Below are positions 7,986 through 16,111 of a stretch of 64,000 nt of DNA, in pieces. Under the pieces are notes generated by a model. It ran no database searches. It was given only the letters and a program-made list of their open reading frames with translations, and was not told the DNA's origin. Within the stretch, counting starts at the first letter, position 1, and each line of letters starts with the position of its first letter. The DNA is taken from assembly GCF_904842695.1 (NCBI RefSeq), contig NZ_CAJGWQ010000005.1, positions 62,001-126,000 of the forward strand, in the 5' to 3' direction. Made by a program: the position numbers and the translations under genes. Source of the stretch: Gulosibacter hominis (GTDB taxonomy: Bacteria > Actinomycetota > Actinomycetes > Actinomycetales > Microbacteriaceae).

Positions 7986-9296
7986 CTAAGAAACTGGGGT
8001 TTCGCGCAGCACTTCGGCGATTGCCGCCAGGCCGCGGCGCAGTTCGTCATCGCCGATCACGCACGGCGGCACCACGTGGATGCGGTTGTCGGCGGTAAAC
8101 GGCAGGATGCCGCGGTCGAGCAGGGCCGATTTCACGGCGCCCATATATTCGGCCGACACGGGAGTGCGGGCCGCTGCATCCGACACGAGTTCGATGGCCC
8201 AGAACACGCCGCGCCCGCGCACCTCACCAACGACGTCAAGTTCTTCGGCAAGGGCGCGCAGTTCCGGCCCGATGATCTCGTCACCGAGGCGGCGGGCGTT
8301 GTCAACCACGCCCTCATCGCGCATCGCTTCGATGGTGGCGACAGCCGCTGCACAGGCGAGCGGGTGGCCCGAGTAGGTGAGCCCGCCGGGGAACACTTCG
8401 TCGTCGAATTTCGCGGCGATTGGCGCCGAAACGATCACGCCACCCAGCGGCACATAGCCGCTATTGACGCCCTTGGCGAAGGTAATGAGGTCGGGCACGA
8501 CATCGTGTGCCGAGAACGCGAACCACTCGCCGGTGCGACCGAATCCGGCCATCACCTCGTCGAGAATGAGCACGATGCCGTGGCGGTCGCAGATTTCGCG
8601 CACTCCGCGCAGGTATCCGGGTGGCGGTACGAGGACGCCCGCGGTGCCGGGTACCGATTCGAGCAAAATCGCGGCGATGCTCGATGCGCCCTCAGCGATG
8701 ATGGTCTGCTCGAGGTGTTCGAGGGCGCGCTCGGTTTCTTGAGTTTCGGTTTCGGCCCAGAACCGGGTGCGGTACAGGTGCGGACCAAAAACATGCAGGT
8801 GGCCGCGCGAATATTCGTTGGGGACGCGGCGCCAGTCGCCGGTGGCGACGATGGCCGCACCGGTGTTGCCGTGATACGAGCGGTAGTGCGAAATGACCTT
8901 GTCGCGGCCGGTGTAGAGGCGGGCCATGCGGATCGCGTTTTCGTTGGCGTCGGCGCCGCCGTTGGTGAAAAACACCTTGTTGAATCCTTCGGGCGCGAGG
9001 TCGAGGATGAGTTCGGCGGCGCGGGCGCGGGTGGCGTTCGCGTGCGCCGGGGCGACGGTGGTGAGTTCGTTGGCCTGCTCAGTGATGGCGGCAACCACTT
9101 TCGGGTGCTGGTGGCCGATATTGGTGTTGACGAGCTGGCTCGAAAGGTCGAGGTATTCCTTGCCGTCATAGTCGATGAGGGTGGCGCCGTGGCCGGTGCG
9201 GAAGGCGAGCGGCGCGAGTTTTTGCTGCGCCGACCACGAGTGCATGACGTGGCCGGTGTCATGTTCGATGACGTAGGCGTTGGTGAGTTCAGCCAT
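7986..9296 (-). CDS. gabT: Class III PLP-dependent aminotransferase (GabT/omega-transaminase type)
   Basis: 436 residues from ATG at 9296, preceded by GGGAGC. The family signature LILDEVMAGFGRTGEWFA and the PLP-lysine motif TFAKGVNSGYVPLGGV are intact, and the N-terminal YLDLSSQLVNTNIGHQHPKV is normal. It would move the terminal amino group of GABA, putrescine, diaminobutyrate or a similar compound to a keto acid, giving the semialdehyde handled by the adjacent dehydrogenase. It is divergent from a PucR-type activator 128 bp away, the usual partner of such genes. With a DoeA-like gene nearby, a diaminobutyrate transaminase role (DoeD) is an alternative to GABA. Confidence 0.83.
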   Translation of the reverse strand: MAELTNAYVIEHDTGHVMHSWSAQQKLAPLAFRTGHGATLIDYDGKEYLDLSSQLVNTNIGHQHPKVVAAITEQANELTTVAPAHANATRARAAELILDLAPEGFNKVFFTNGGADANENAIRMARLYTGRDKVISHYRSYHGNTGAAIVATGDWRRVPNEYSRGHLHVFGPHLYRTRFWAETETQETERALEHLEQTIIAEGASSIAAILLESVPGTAGVLVPPPGYLRGVREICDRHGIVLILDEVMAGFGRTGEWFAFSAHDVVPDLITFAKGVNSGYVPLGGVIVSAPIAAKFDDEVFPGGLTYSGHPLACAAAVATIEAMRDEGVVDNARRLGDEIIGPELRALAEELDVVGEVRGRGVFWAIELVSDAAARTPVSAEYMGAVKSALLDRGILPFTADNRIHVVPPCVIGDDELRRGLAAIAEVLRETPVS

Positions 9297-9412
9297 GATG
9301 CTCCCTTGCAACTGTTCTCCAAAGGCAATGGGGCAATGGTTGCGCGAAAACCGCCGCGATTCCGCTGCCGATTCCGTTAAGCATCCATGCGCTTTTCGAC
9401 AAATCCGCACTA

Positions 9413-9418
9413 TAGGAT
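9413..9418 (+). promoter_or_regulatory. -10 box TAGGAT of a leaderless pucR transcript
   Basis: TAGGAT ends 6 nt before the ATG at 9425 and no ribosome site is present. The same spacing is seen for several other genes in this window, which suggests transcription starts at the start codon. Confidence 0.6.
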
Positions 9419-9424
9419 CGTGCA

Positions 9425-10918
9425 ATGCCGATCACGCTGCGCGAACTCATTGCCGAGCCCGAGCTGCAACTGCGTCTGGTTGCCGACACCGAAGCCGAAA
9501 GTCTCGATCGCGAACTCACCTGGGTGCATTCATCCGATCTCATTGACCCAACCCCGTGGCTGGAACCGGGCCAGCTGCTGCTCACCGACGGTTCGCAATT
9601 TGGTGGGGATGCATCCGTTACCGACTATGTGCGCCGGTTACGCGATGCGGAAATCGTCGGTCTCGGATACGCGGTGGGGGTTATTACGCCAGAGCTGCCG
9701 CAGGCGCTTGTCGATGCCTGCCGTGACCAGCAGCTGCCGCTGATTGTTGTGGCTGAACGGATGCCGTTCATCCGTATCATTCGCCACGTTGCCGATGCCA
9801 TCGCTGCCGATCGTAGCGCCCGCGTCACCCGTTCGATTCGTGCGCAGCGAGCGATTGCGCGAGCGGCACTGCAACCGAACGGGCTGGCGGCGACGCTGCG
9901 CGAACTCGAGGTGCAGCTCGACTGCTGGGTGGTGCTGTATGACCGGCTGGGGCGGCGGATACGCCTGCAAACCAAACGTACGGCGCCGGCCGAGCTGCTC
10001 GATGAGCTTTCGAAGTCGGTGGCCGCGACACTGCGGGGAGCCAAGCGGGCGAGTCGAAAAATCGAGACTGCCGACGGCGAAATAACCCTGCAAACAATCG
10101 GCCGCACCGGTGACCTGCTCGGAGCGCTCGTGATCGGCACGGCGGTGACGCTGGATGCTGAGAGCAACGACCTGATCGCGAGTGTGCTCGGCATCGCATC
10201 CATTGCGATTGAACAGTCGCGCGTGCTGGATGCGGCGCGTCATGAACTGCGGCGCGGAGTGCTGGCGCTGCTGCAGGCGGGGGCGACGGATGCGGCGCTT
10301 GCGGCACTGCGGGCACTGGAGGCTTGGATTCCAGGGGGCGCGGTGGTTGTTTCGGCGGTGCGGGGCGTGCGGAACTGGGAATCAACGCTTGGCGAGCTGG
10401 AGGTGCTGGCCGAAGGTGCCGAGTTTGCTTTTGCCCGGGTGGGCGACGAGCTGATCGTGTTTGAGACAGCGGGTCGTGATCCGCGGCCGAGCGCCGAGGC
10501 CCTCGAAGGCCGCGAGCTGATGATTGGTGTTTCGGCGCCGGTGGATCTCGAAGATTTTTCGGAGGGATTGCGCCAGGCTCGACAGGCGGTGGAGCGGGCG
10601 CGGCCGGGTGCGCCGGTGGAGTTTGGTGCGCTCGCGGAGTTGGGGATGCTCGCCTGGCTTGAGGCGGCCGATGGTGCGGTTGCGGCGCGGCGACTGTTTG
10701 CCCCGCTGCACGATCGTGCCGATGCTGCTGAGCTATTGCACAGTGCCGAGGTGTGGTTTGCGCACAATTGTGCCTGGGATCCCGCCGCTCGTGAGCTGGG
10801 GATGCACCGTCACACGCTGCGTGCCCGTATCGACCAGCTCGGTGTGATCTGTCAGCTTGACCTCGAAGACTTCGGCGCGCGTGCCGAGCTGTACACGGCG
10901 CTGCAATTGCGAGAATGA
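9425..10918 (+). CDS. PucR family transcriptional regulator
   Basis: 497 residues. The N-terminal 120 residues match the purine-catabolism PucR domain (LTWVHSSDLIDPTPWLEPGQLLLTDG). The middle is GAF/CdaR-like, and the C-terminal 60 residues are the PucR helix-turn-helix (CAWDPAARELGMHRHTLRARIDQL). PucR proteins activate nitrogen-compound catabolism; the divergent GabT-GabD pair is the obvious target. Start at ATG 9425 looks leaderless. Its stop is 10 bp from the convergent siderophore permease gene, leaving no space for an independent terminator. Confidence 0.9.
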   Translation: MPITLRELIAEPELQLRLVADTEAESLDRELTWVHSSDLIDPTPWLEPGQLLLTDGSQFGGDASVTDYVRRLRDAEIVGLGYAVGVITPELPQALVDACRDQQLPLIVVAERMPFIRIIRHVADAIAADRSARVTRSIRAQRAIARAALQPNGLAATLRELEVQLDCWVVLYDRLGRRIRLQTKRTAPAELLDELSKSVAATLRGAKRASRKIETADGEITLQTIGRTGDLLGALVIGTAVTLDAESNDLIASVLGIASIAIEQSRVLDAARHELRRGVLALLQAGATDAALAALRALEAWIPGGAVVVSAVRGVRNWESTLGELEVLAEGAEFAFARVGDELIVFETAGRDPRPSAEALEGRELMIGVSAPVDLEDFSEGLRQARQAVERARPGAPVEFGALAELGMLAWLEAADGAVAARRLFAPLHDRADAAELLHSAEVWFAHNCAWDPAARELGMHRHTLRARIDQLGVICQLDLEDFGARAELYTALQLRE

Positions 10919-10928
10919 GGCGCAACAG

Positions 10929-13022
10929 CTAGTGGGAGCGTGATCTCCACAACAACCAGACGAAATAAGGTGCGCCCAACAGGGCGACGATGAGTCCTGC
11001 TGGCAGCTGAGCGGGCGCGATCACGGTACGCCCGATAAGGTCGGCAACGCCTACGAGCACCGCCCCGAGCATCAACGCAACGGGGATAACTCGGTCGTGC
11101 CGTGCGCCAACGAGGGCCCGGGCAGCGTGAGGAGCGACGAGTCCGACGAAGCCAACCACTCCCACTGCGATCACACTCAGTGCAGCCAAGATTGCAGCGA
11201 CCGTGAGTATGAGCAGGCGTGAGCGCTCCAACCCCACGCCGAGTAGTCGAGGGGTGTCCTCATCCAGCGCAACGAGGTCGAGGTCGCGACGCTGGGCGAA
11301 GATGACGGGCAGTGCTATGAGTAGCGCTATCGTGAGTGGGATCAGCTGTTCCCACATTCGACCGTAGGTAGTTCCCGAAAGCCAAGTAAAAATCTTCGGG
11401 GTATCCCAGGGGTTGCTTCGCAGAAGGAGGAACGTGGTCAGGGCAATCGTTCCATACGAGACGCCGATTCCTACGAGAATGAATCGGTCGGCATTGATGC
11501 CCCGCCGCCAAGCGAGCACGTAGACGAGGACGAAGGCCGCAAACGCGCCGATAATCGCCCCAACCAGCATCCCGAATAAAGACGCTGATGCGCTCGTGGT
11601 CACGATCACGGCGCCGAGCCCTGCCCCTCCCGTGATGCCTAGCAGGCTCGGTTCAGCAAGGGGATTCCGACTTATAGCTTGTGTGAGTGTACCGGCGAGT
11701 GCGAGGGCTGCTCCGGCGGTGATGGCGGCAATCACTCGCGGTGCACGCTCATCGAGCGCGAATGCGATCTGTGGGGGTGCCTCGCCTTGCATCCACAGTG
11801 CAACATCACCGGTGAGTAGACAGGTACTGCCGAGCAGGAGGCCGGCAATGATGGTGCCGGCAAGGAGTGCAATGCACAGCGTCAGCGCGAGCGCAAAACG
11901 ACTACGGCTGCGTGCACCAAAACGGATGCTTGGGGGCTGCTTTGTAGGGCCTGAGTCACGTAACCGTCGCGCCATGAGCACGAGGATGATTGCTCCAAGG
12001 ATGGTTGTTGCCACTCCGGTCGGAACCGCGAGGGCACCTTCGGGACCGATCAGCGCTCGCAACACCGCGTCGGCGAGGATCACGAGAATCGCACCGATCA
12101 GGCCGGAAGTCGGGATGAGGAGCAGATGCCGATTGAGCGCGGGCACCCACCGCGACATGAGACGGGTGAGCACTGGCGCACCGAGCCCAACAAAACCAAT
12201 TGGTCCCGCGAGTGTGAGCGCCGTGGCAGTGAGCATGGTGGCGATTAACAGGCCGGCGATACGTGTCTTGCGAACAGGGATGCCTAGGGCTGACGCCGAA
12301 TCGTCACCGAGCGCCAAGATGTCGAGGTTTCTTGCGAGCAACAGGGCAAGCGTGAGCGCGATTAGCGTGATGGGCGCAGAATGGAGGAAAGCATTAATGC
12401 TCAGTTGCGACAGACTGCCGCTTCCCCAAGCAAGTAGGCCCTTGGTCTCCTCTTGAAACAGGATGAGCAGGGTCGAGGTCGCCGCCTGACACGCCATCGC
12501 GAGTGCTGAGCCGGCGAGTACGAGCCGAGTGGTTGATGATCCGGAACCGCCCGCCAGTCCAAGCACCAGGGCTGCCGCGCCGAGTCCGCCAACAAATGCG
12601 ACGCTGCCAGTTGCCCAGATCGGTACGGTGATCCCGAAGGCAGCCACTGCCGTCACGGCAAGATGAGCGCCGGCAGTAACACCGAGAGTATCGGGTGCGG
12701 CGAGTGCGTTTCGAGACAGGGATTGCATGAGCGCACCCGCTGCGCCCAGCGCAATGCCGACGGCTGCGCCTGCCGCGAGGCGAGGTAGGCGGGAACCGAA
12801 GAAAAGGTCGCTGTCTACGAGTAGCGCGCCGCTGGTGCCCTGCATGAGATGCCACAGGCTGGTGAGTGCCAGCAGGAGCAGCAGGGCGCACAACGCCACA
12901 GCTGCGTTCGCTGAAAACCCTGAATGATGCTCAGTTCCCCTCGATCTGGAATCCATTGCCGAGAGTTCAGTTACTTCCGAGGTATTAGTGAGCGAAGTGC
13001 TCGTTGCCGCCGACTTTCGCAC
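10929..13022 (-). CDS. Iron-siderophore ABC transporter permease, two FecCD halves fused
   Basis: 697 residues, double the usual FecCD permease, with two homologous halves as in FhuB. Each half has the family stretch (GAALMQSLSRNALAAPDTLGVTAGA in the first, GTLTQAISRNPLAEPSLLGITGGA in the second) and about ten membrane segments. One chain therefore supplies the whole membrane channel. It follows the binding-protein gene by a few bases; the start at GTG 13022 lacks a ribosome site, so ATG 12956 is a possible alternative. Transcribed with the binding protein and ATPase from the iron-box promoter. Confidence 0.92.
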   Translation of the reverse strand: MRKSAATSTSLTNTSEVTELSAMDSRSRGTEHHSGFSANAAVALCALLLLLALTSLWHLMQGTSGALLVDSDLFFGSRLPRLAAGAAVGIALGAAGALMQSLSRNALAAPDTLGVTAGAHLAVTAVAAFGITVPIWATGSVAFVGGLGAAALVLGLAGGSGSSTTRLVLAGSALAMACQAATSTLLILFQEETKGLLAWGSGSLSQLSINAFLHSAPITLIALTLALLLARNLDILALGDDSASALGIPVRKTRIAGLLIATMLTATALTLAGPIGFVGLGAPVLTRLMSRWVPALNRHLLLIPTSGLIGAILVILADAVLRALIGPEGALAVPTGVATTILGAIILVLMARRLRDSGPTKQPPSIRFGARSRSRFALALTLCIALLAGTIIAGLLLGSTCLLTGDVALWMQGEAPPQIAFALDERAPRVIAAITAGAALALAGTLTQAISRNPLAEPSLLGITGGAGLGAVIVTTSASASLFGMLVGAIIGAFAAFVLVYVLAWRRGINADRFILVGIGVSYGTIALTTFLLLRSNPWDTPKIFTWLSGTTYGRMWEQLIPLTIALLIALPVIFAQRRDLDLVALDEDTPRLLGVGLERSRLLILTVAAILAALSVIAVGVVGFVGLVAPHAARALVGARHDRVIPVALMLGAVLVGVADLIGRTVIAPAQLPAGLIVALLGAPYFVWLLWRSRSH

Positions 13023-13028
13023 GACGGT

Positions 13029-14057
13029 TTACTTGGCGATGACGTCGACGTAGGCGTCGATGATCTGCTTCGTGGAGCGCGGGCCGCCGAAGGTCCAGAT
13101 GCCCTCGGGGAAGGGAATCACTCGGCCTTCCTTTACAGCAGGAATCGATTTCCAGGCGGGGTTGTCGGCTGCGGCGGCAAGGAAAGTATCTCCGGCCTCG
13201 GCAGTGGTGCTGGTGTGCAAGATGGTGGCATCGCCGATTGTGGTCATGCCTTCGATGTCGGTGGTGCCCAGACCGTAGACGGGGTCGGTTTCGCCGGTCC
13301 AGGCGTTCTTGAGTCCCAATCGGGTGCCGATCGCGCCGACCAGTGAGCCATTACCGTACGGGCGGAGCGAGACGTTGCCGCCATCGACCCAGCCGTCGAG
13401 GTAGACGAATTCGGTGATTGCTGGCTCTGCGGCCGCGATCTCGGCCTCGGCCTCCTTCAGATGGGTTTCGAACTCTTCGGTGACGATTTCGGCACGTTCT
13501 TCACGGCCCGTTGCCTGTGCAATGAGGTCAAACGTCGTCAGCATCCGGGCAATCGGATCTTTGGCGTCTGCGCCAATTGTGGCGAGCACGGGAATCCCAT
13601 ACTTTTCGAGCTGCCCAATAATCGGGTCGTCAGCGGCATTTGCTTCAACGATTACGAGGTCGGGTTGCGTGCTGACGAGGGTATCGAGGTTGGGTTCTTG
13701 GCGAGTGCCCACATCGACCACGCCCTCGGGCAGAGTTTCGGCGGTCACCCAGGTGCTGTAGCCCTTAGCGTCGGCGACTGCTACGGGGGTGATGCACAGT
13801 GTGAGGACGTCTTCGATCTGCTGCCACTCCAGCACCGCAACTCGTTCGGCTGGCTTGTCGAGGCGAACGGTTCGTCCGAAGTCGTCGGTGAGCTCAACCG
13901 CACCGGTAGAGGTCTTGGTGGTGTCGTTCGCGCATCCGGCTGCATTGCTTGCGAGCGTCGGGCTCGCCGACTGGGATGGGACTGACGTTGTGCCGCAACC
14001 AACGAGCGCGAGAGTCATGGCGCTGAGGATGGTGACGAGTGCGAAGGGTTTGCGCAT
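13029..14057 (-). CDS. Siderophore-binding lipoprotein of ABC importer
   Basis: 342 residues from ATG at 14057, which has GGAG 6 nt upstream; longer in-frame starts add no signal. An N-terminal signal peptide ends in the lipobox LVGC, so the protein is anchored to the outer face of the membrane. The body is a periplasmic-binding fold of the Fe3+-siderophore type: DDFGRTVRLDKPAERVAVLEWQQIEDVLTL at the start, PDLVIV and TKQIIDAYVDVIAK at the end. It captures a ferric siderophore and delivers it to the fused permease. Specific siderophore unknown. Confidence 0.9.
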   Translation of the reverse strand: MRKPFALVTILSAMTLALVGCGTTSVPSQSASPTLASNAAGCANDTTKTSTGAVELTDDFGRTVRLDKPAERVAVLEWQQIEDVLTLCITPVAVADAKGYSTWVTAETLPEGVVDVGTRQEPNLDTLVSTQPDLVIVEANAADDPIIGQLEKYGIPVLATIGADAKDPIARMLTTFDLIAQATGREERAEIVTEEFETHLKEAEAEIAAAEPAITEFVYLDGWVDGGNVSLRPYGNGSLVGAIGTRLGLKNAWTGETDPVYGLGTTDIEGMTTIGDATILHTSTTAEAGDTFLAAAADNPAWKSIPAVKEGRVIPFPEGIWTFGGPRSTKQIIDAYVDVIAK

Positions 14058-14113
14058 TTGGGCTCCAGAGAGAGGCATCCATTGGGCGGATGCGTGATGA
14101 TTAGGGAAAGGGC

Positions 14114-14965
14114 TTAGGTGGACAGTGTGGTGAGTGGCTTTCGGGATCGCGCATGATGGCGGCCACGCGGAACGATGCGGACGCATCCGGTCGCGGTGTC
14201 GTAGTCGGTATCGATGGTGAGCCCGTAGGCGTGCGAGAGATGTTCGCTCGTGAGTACCTGTTCCGCAGTTCCAGCGGCACGAACCCGACCTTGATGCATG
14301 AGCACAACCTGGTCGGCGACGGCGGCTGCATGATTGAGGTCGTGCAGGACAACGCCGAGCGCCGTGCCACGATCGGCGAGATCTCGGACAAGGTCGAGTG
14401 TTTCAACCTGATAGCGCAGGTCGAGGTGGTTGGTGGGCTCATCGAGCAGCAGGACACCGGTATCTTGCGCCAGGGAGGTGGCGAGCCAAACACGCTGTAA
14501 TTCACCGCCGGATAGTTCGTCAACTGGCCGGTCGGCCATCGATGTGAGGCCTGTAAGGCGGAGGGCATGGTCGATGGCTTCGCGATCGGTGTCGGTCAGA
14601 CCTGCGAACCGGCCACGATGCGGATGGCGGCCGTGTGCCACCACGTCGCGGATGGCGAGTCCTGAGGGATGCGGGCGCGATTGCGAGAGCATCGTCACGG
14701 TGCGGGCAAACTCGCGTGCGGAGAGAGCGGTGGTGTCTTCGCCTCCGATCTGCACACGGCCAGCATCAATGCGGTGCAGGCGAGCCAGTGCTCGCAGCAC
14801 CGTCGACTTCCCGCTTCCGTTGGGGCCGATCAAAGCAGTGACGAGTCCGGGTCGCAATCGCAGTGAAGCGTTCTGCACGACGGGGGTGCGGCCGTAACTC
14901 AGGGTCAGTGTTTCGGCACTGAGGTCGCCGGCGATATCAGCATGCGAAGACGAGGAACTGTTCAT
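14114..14965 (-). CDS. Iron-siderophore ABC transporter ATP-binding protein (FepC type)
   Basis: 283 residues. Walker A GPNGSGKST near residue 50, Q-loop MLSQSRPHPSG, signature LSGGELQRVW, Walker B VLLLDEPTNHLDL and the switch His in GVVLHDLNHA are all intact. It is the first gene of the ATPase-lipoprotein-permease operon. The ATG at 14965 begins 3 bp after an iron box, so repression would block transcription right at the start of this operon. Confidence 0.93.
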   Translation of the reverse strand: MNSSSSSHADIAGDLSAETLTLSYGRTPVVQNASLRLRPGLVTALIGPNGSGKSTVLRALARLHRIDAGRVQIGGEDTTALSAREFARTVTMLSQSRPHPSGLAIRDVVAHGRHPHRGRFAGLTDTDREAIDHALRLTGLTSMADRPVDELSGGELQRVWLATSLAQDTGVLLLDEPTNHLDLRYQVETLDLVRDLADRGTALGVVLHDLNHAAAVADQVVLMHQGRVRAAGTAEQVLTSEHLSHAYGLTIDTDYDTATGCVRIVPRGRHHARSRKPLTTLST

Positions 14966-14967
14966 AG

Positions 14968-14986
14968 TTAGGTAAGCCTAACCTAA
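14968..14986. promoter_or_regulatory. DtxR/IdeR iron box
   Basis: TTAGGTAAGCCTAACCTAA matches the 19-bp DtxR/IdeR consensus at almost every position and is nearly palindromic. It lies between the ABC ATPase gene and the siderophore-interacting protein gene, 3 bp from one start and 20 bp from the other, so a single iron-loaded dimer pair could silence both directions. Confidence 0.9.
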
Positions 14987-14993
14987 TTCTGGA

Positions 14994-14999
14994 TATAGT
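14994..14999 (+). promoter_or_regulatory. -10 box TATAGT of a leaderless SIP transcript
   Basis: TATAGT ends 6 nt before the GTG start at 15006 and follows the iron box by 7 bp. No ribosome-binding site is visible, so the transcript most likely begins at the start codon. Confidence 0.6.
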
Positions 15000-15005
15000 G
15001 AAACG

Positions 15006-15923
15006 GTGAATGTACAGCCCTACCACTGCTTCAATACTGTCGTTGCTCGCGTCGTTCGGCTGAGCCCACACTTTGTGCGGGTGACGTTTACCGGCGACGA
15101 GCTTGCGCACTTTTGTGTTGACGGTCCCGACCAACGAATCAAACTCATGCTCCCGTTACCTGATGGTTCGGTTACTGATGTTGGGCAGCTTGACGAAACC
15201 ACACCGGTTCGTGAGTGGTACACGCGGTGGCGGATGCTGCCAGATACGGATCGCAATCCATTACGGACTTACACTGTGCGAGCGTGGCGGCCGGAACTGC
15301 GCGAAATCGATGTCGACTTTGTACTTCACGGCATCCACGGCCCTGCCTCGGCCTGGGCCTCGAGCGCTGTTCCAGGTCAGCAGATGGTGGTGATTGGCCC
15401 AGACGCGCGTGCGAAGGATCGGGGCGGTTTCGAATGGAAACCGGGCGCCGCTACGAACGTGCTCATCGGGGGTGACGAAACTGCCGGTCCTGCGATCTGT
15501 GCCATTGTTGAGTCCTTGCCACAAGCAGTTCGAGGCGACGTATTCATCGAGGTACCGACGGCTGCAGATGCAATGCCACTGACAACATCCGCGGGGATAA
15601 ACATTTCTTGGCTCGCTAGGAACGACGCCAGCCATGGTGAACGGCTCGGTGCGGCGATTCGTGAGTGGGGAAGCCGTCGACTGCCGACCGGATGCGGCGA
15701 TCACCTAGCATCCCCGGGACAGGCATACCCATTCGAGGAATCCGACGCGAGCGAAACGCTGTGGGAGGTTCCGGAGCAGTCATCAAGCGCGGACTATGCC
15801 TGGTTGGCAGGTGAATCTAGAACGATCACAGCGCTGCGGAGATATCTTGTGCGTGACCTCAACATCGACCGCGGTTCGGTTGCCTTCATGGGGTACTGGC
15901 GTCTCGGTCGCGCCGAAAGCTGA
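15006..15923 (+). CDS. Siderophore-interacting protein (FAD-binding ferric-siderophore reductase)
   Basis: 305 residues of the SIP/ViuB family. The N-terminal FAD-binding barrel includes RVTFTGDELAHF and RTYTVRAWRPELREIDVDFVLHG, and the C-terminal NAD(P)H domain ends ADYAWLAGESRTITALRRYLVRD...GYWRLGRAES, a family hallmark. In the cytoplasm it would reduce ferric siderophore to release Fe2+. Divergent from the siderophore importer and sharing its iron box. GTG start, probably leaderless. Residues around 215-250 (GADHLAS region) are shorter and less conserved than in relatives, but the frame is open. Confidence 0.9.
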   Translation: MNVQPYHCFNTVVARVVRLSPHFVRVTFTGDELAHFCVDGPDQRIKLMLPLPDGSVTDVGQLDETTPVREWYTRWRMLPDTDRNPLRTYTVRAWRPELREIDVDFVLHGIHGPASAWASSAVPGQQMVVIGPDARAKDRGGFEWKPGAATNVLIGGDETAGPAICAIVESLPQAVRGDVFIEVPTAADAMPLTTSAGINISWLARNDASHGERLGAAIREWGSRRLPTGCGDHLASPGQAYPFEESDASETLWEVPEQSSSADYAWLAGESRTITALRRYLVRDLNIDRGSVAFMGYWRLGRAES

Positions 15924-16030
15924 GATTAAGCCACCTGTGCCGCTGTTGTCGTGCCGTTTCGCTGTTTCTTGCATCGACGCAAATACTTCGTGATCTTGAG
16001 CCGGGTAGAGTGCCGTACACCCCCTACGAC

Positions 16031-16080
16031 TGCCAACTTGGCACGTTGTCGATGTTGATAGGCGGGTGGAATAGTTCCAC
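16031..16080. promoter_or_regulatory. Two palindromes upstream of deacetylase gene
   Basis: TGCCAACTTGGCA (16031-16043) is a perfect odd palindrome and GTGGAATAGTTCCAC (16066-16080) has perfect 6-bp arms around TAG. TTGACA follows directly at 16081. Two regulators, or two sites in one promoter, are possible; neither can be assigned. Confidence 0.55.
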
Positions 16081-16111
16081 TTGACACAACGAAGTGAAAT
16101 GAGGATGCACT

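Noticed and set aside
7692-9380. A 562-codon plus-strand frame across the aminotransferase gene
   Set aside because: Shadow of the GabT-like gene; the composition is of the antisense type and no motif is present.
12924-13346. A 140-codon plus-strand frame across the siderophore permease and binding-protein junction
   Set aside because: Spans two confidently assigned genes on the other strand.
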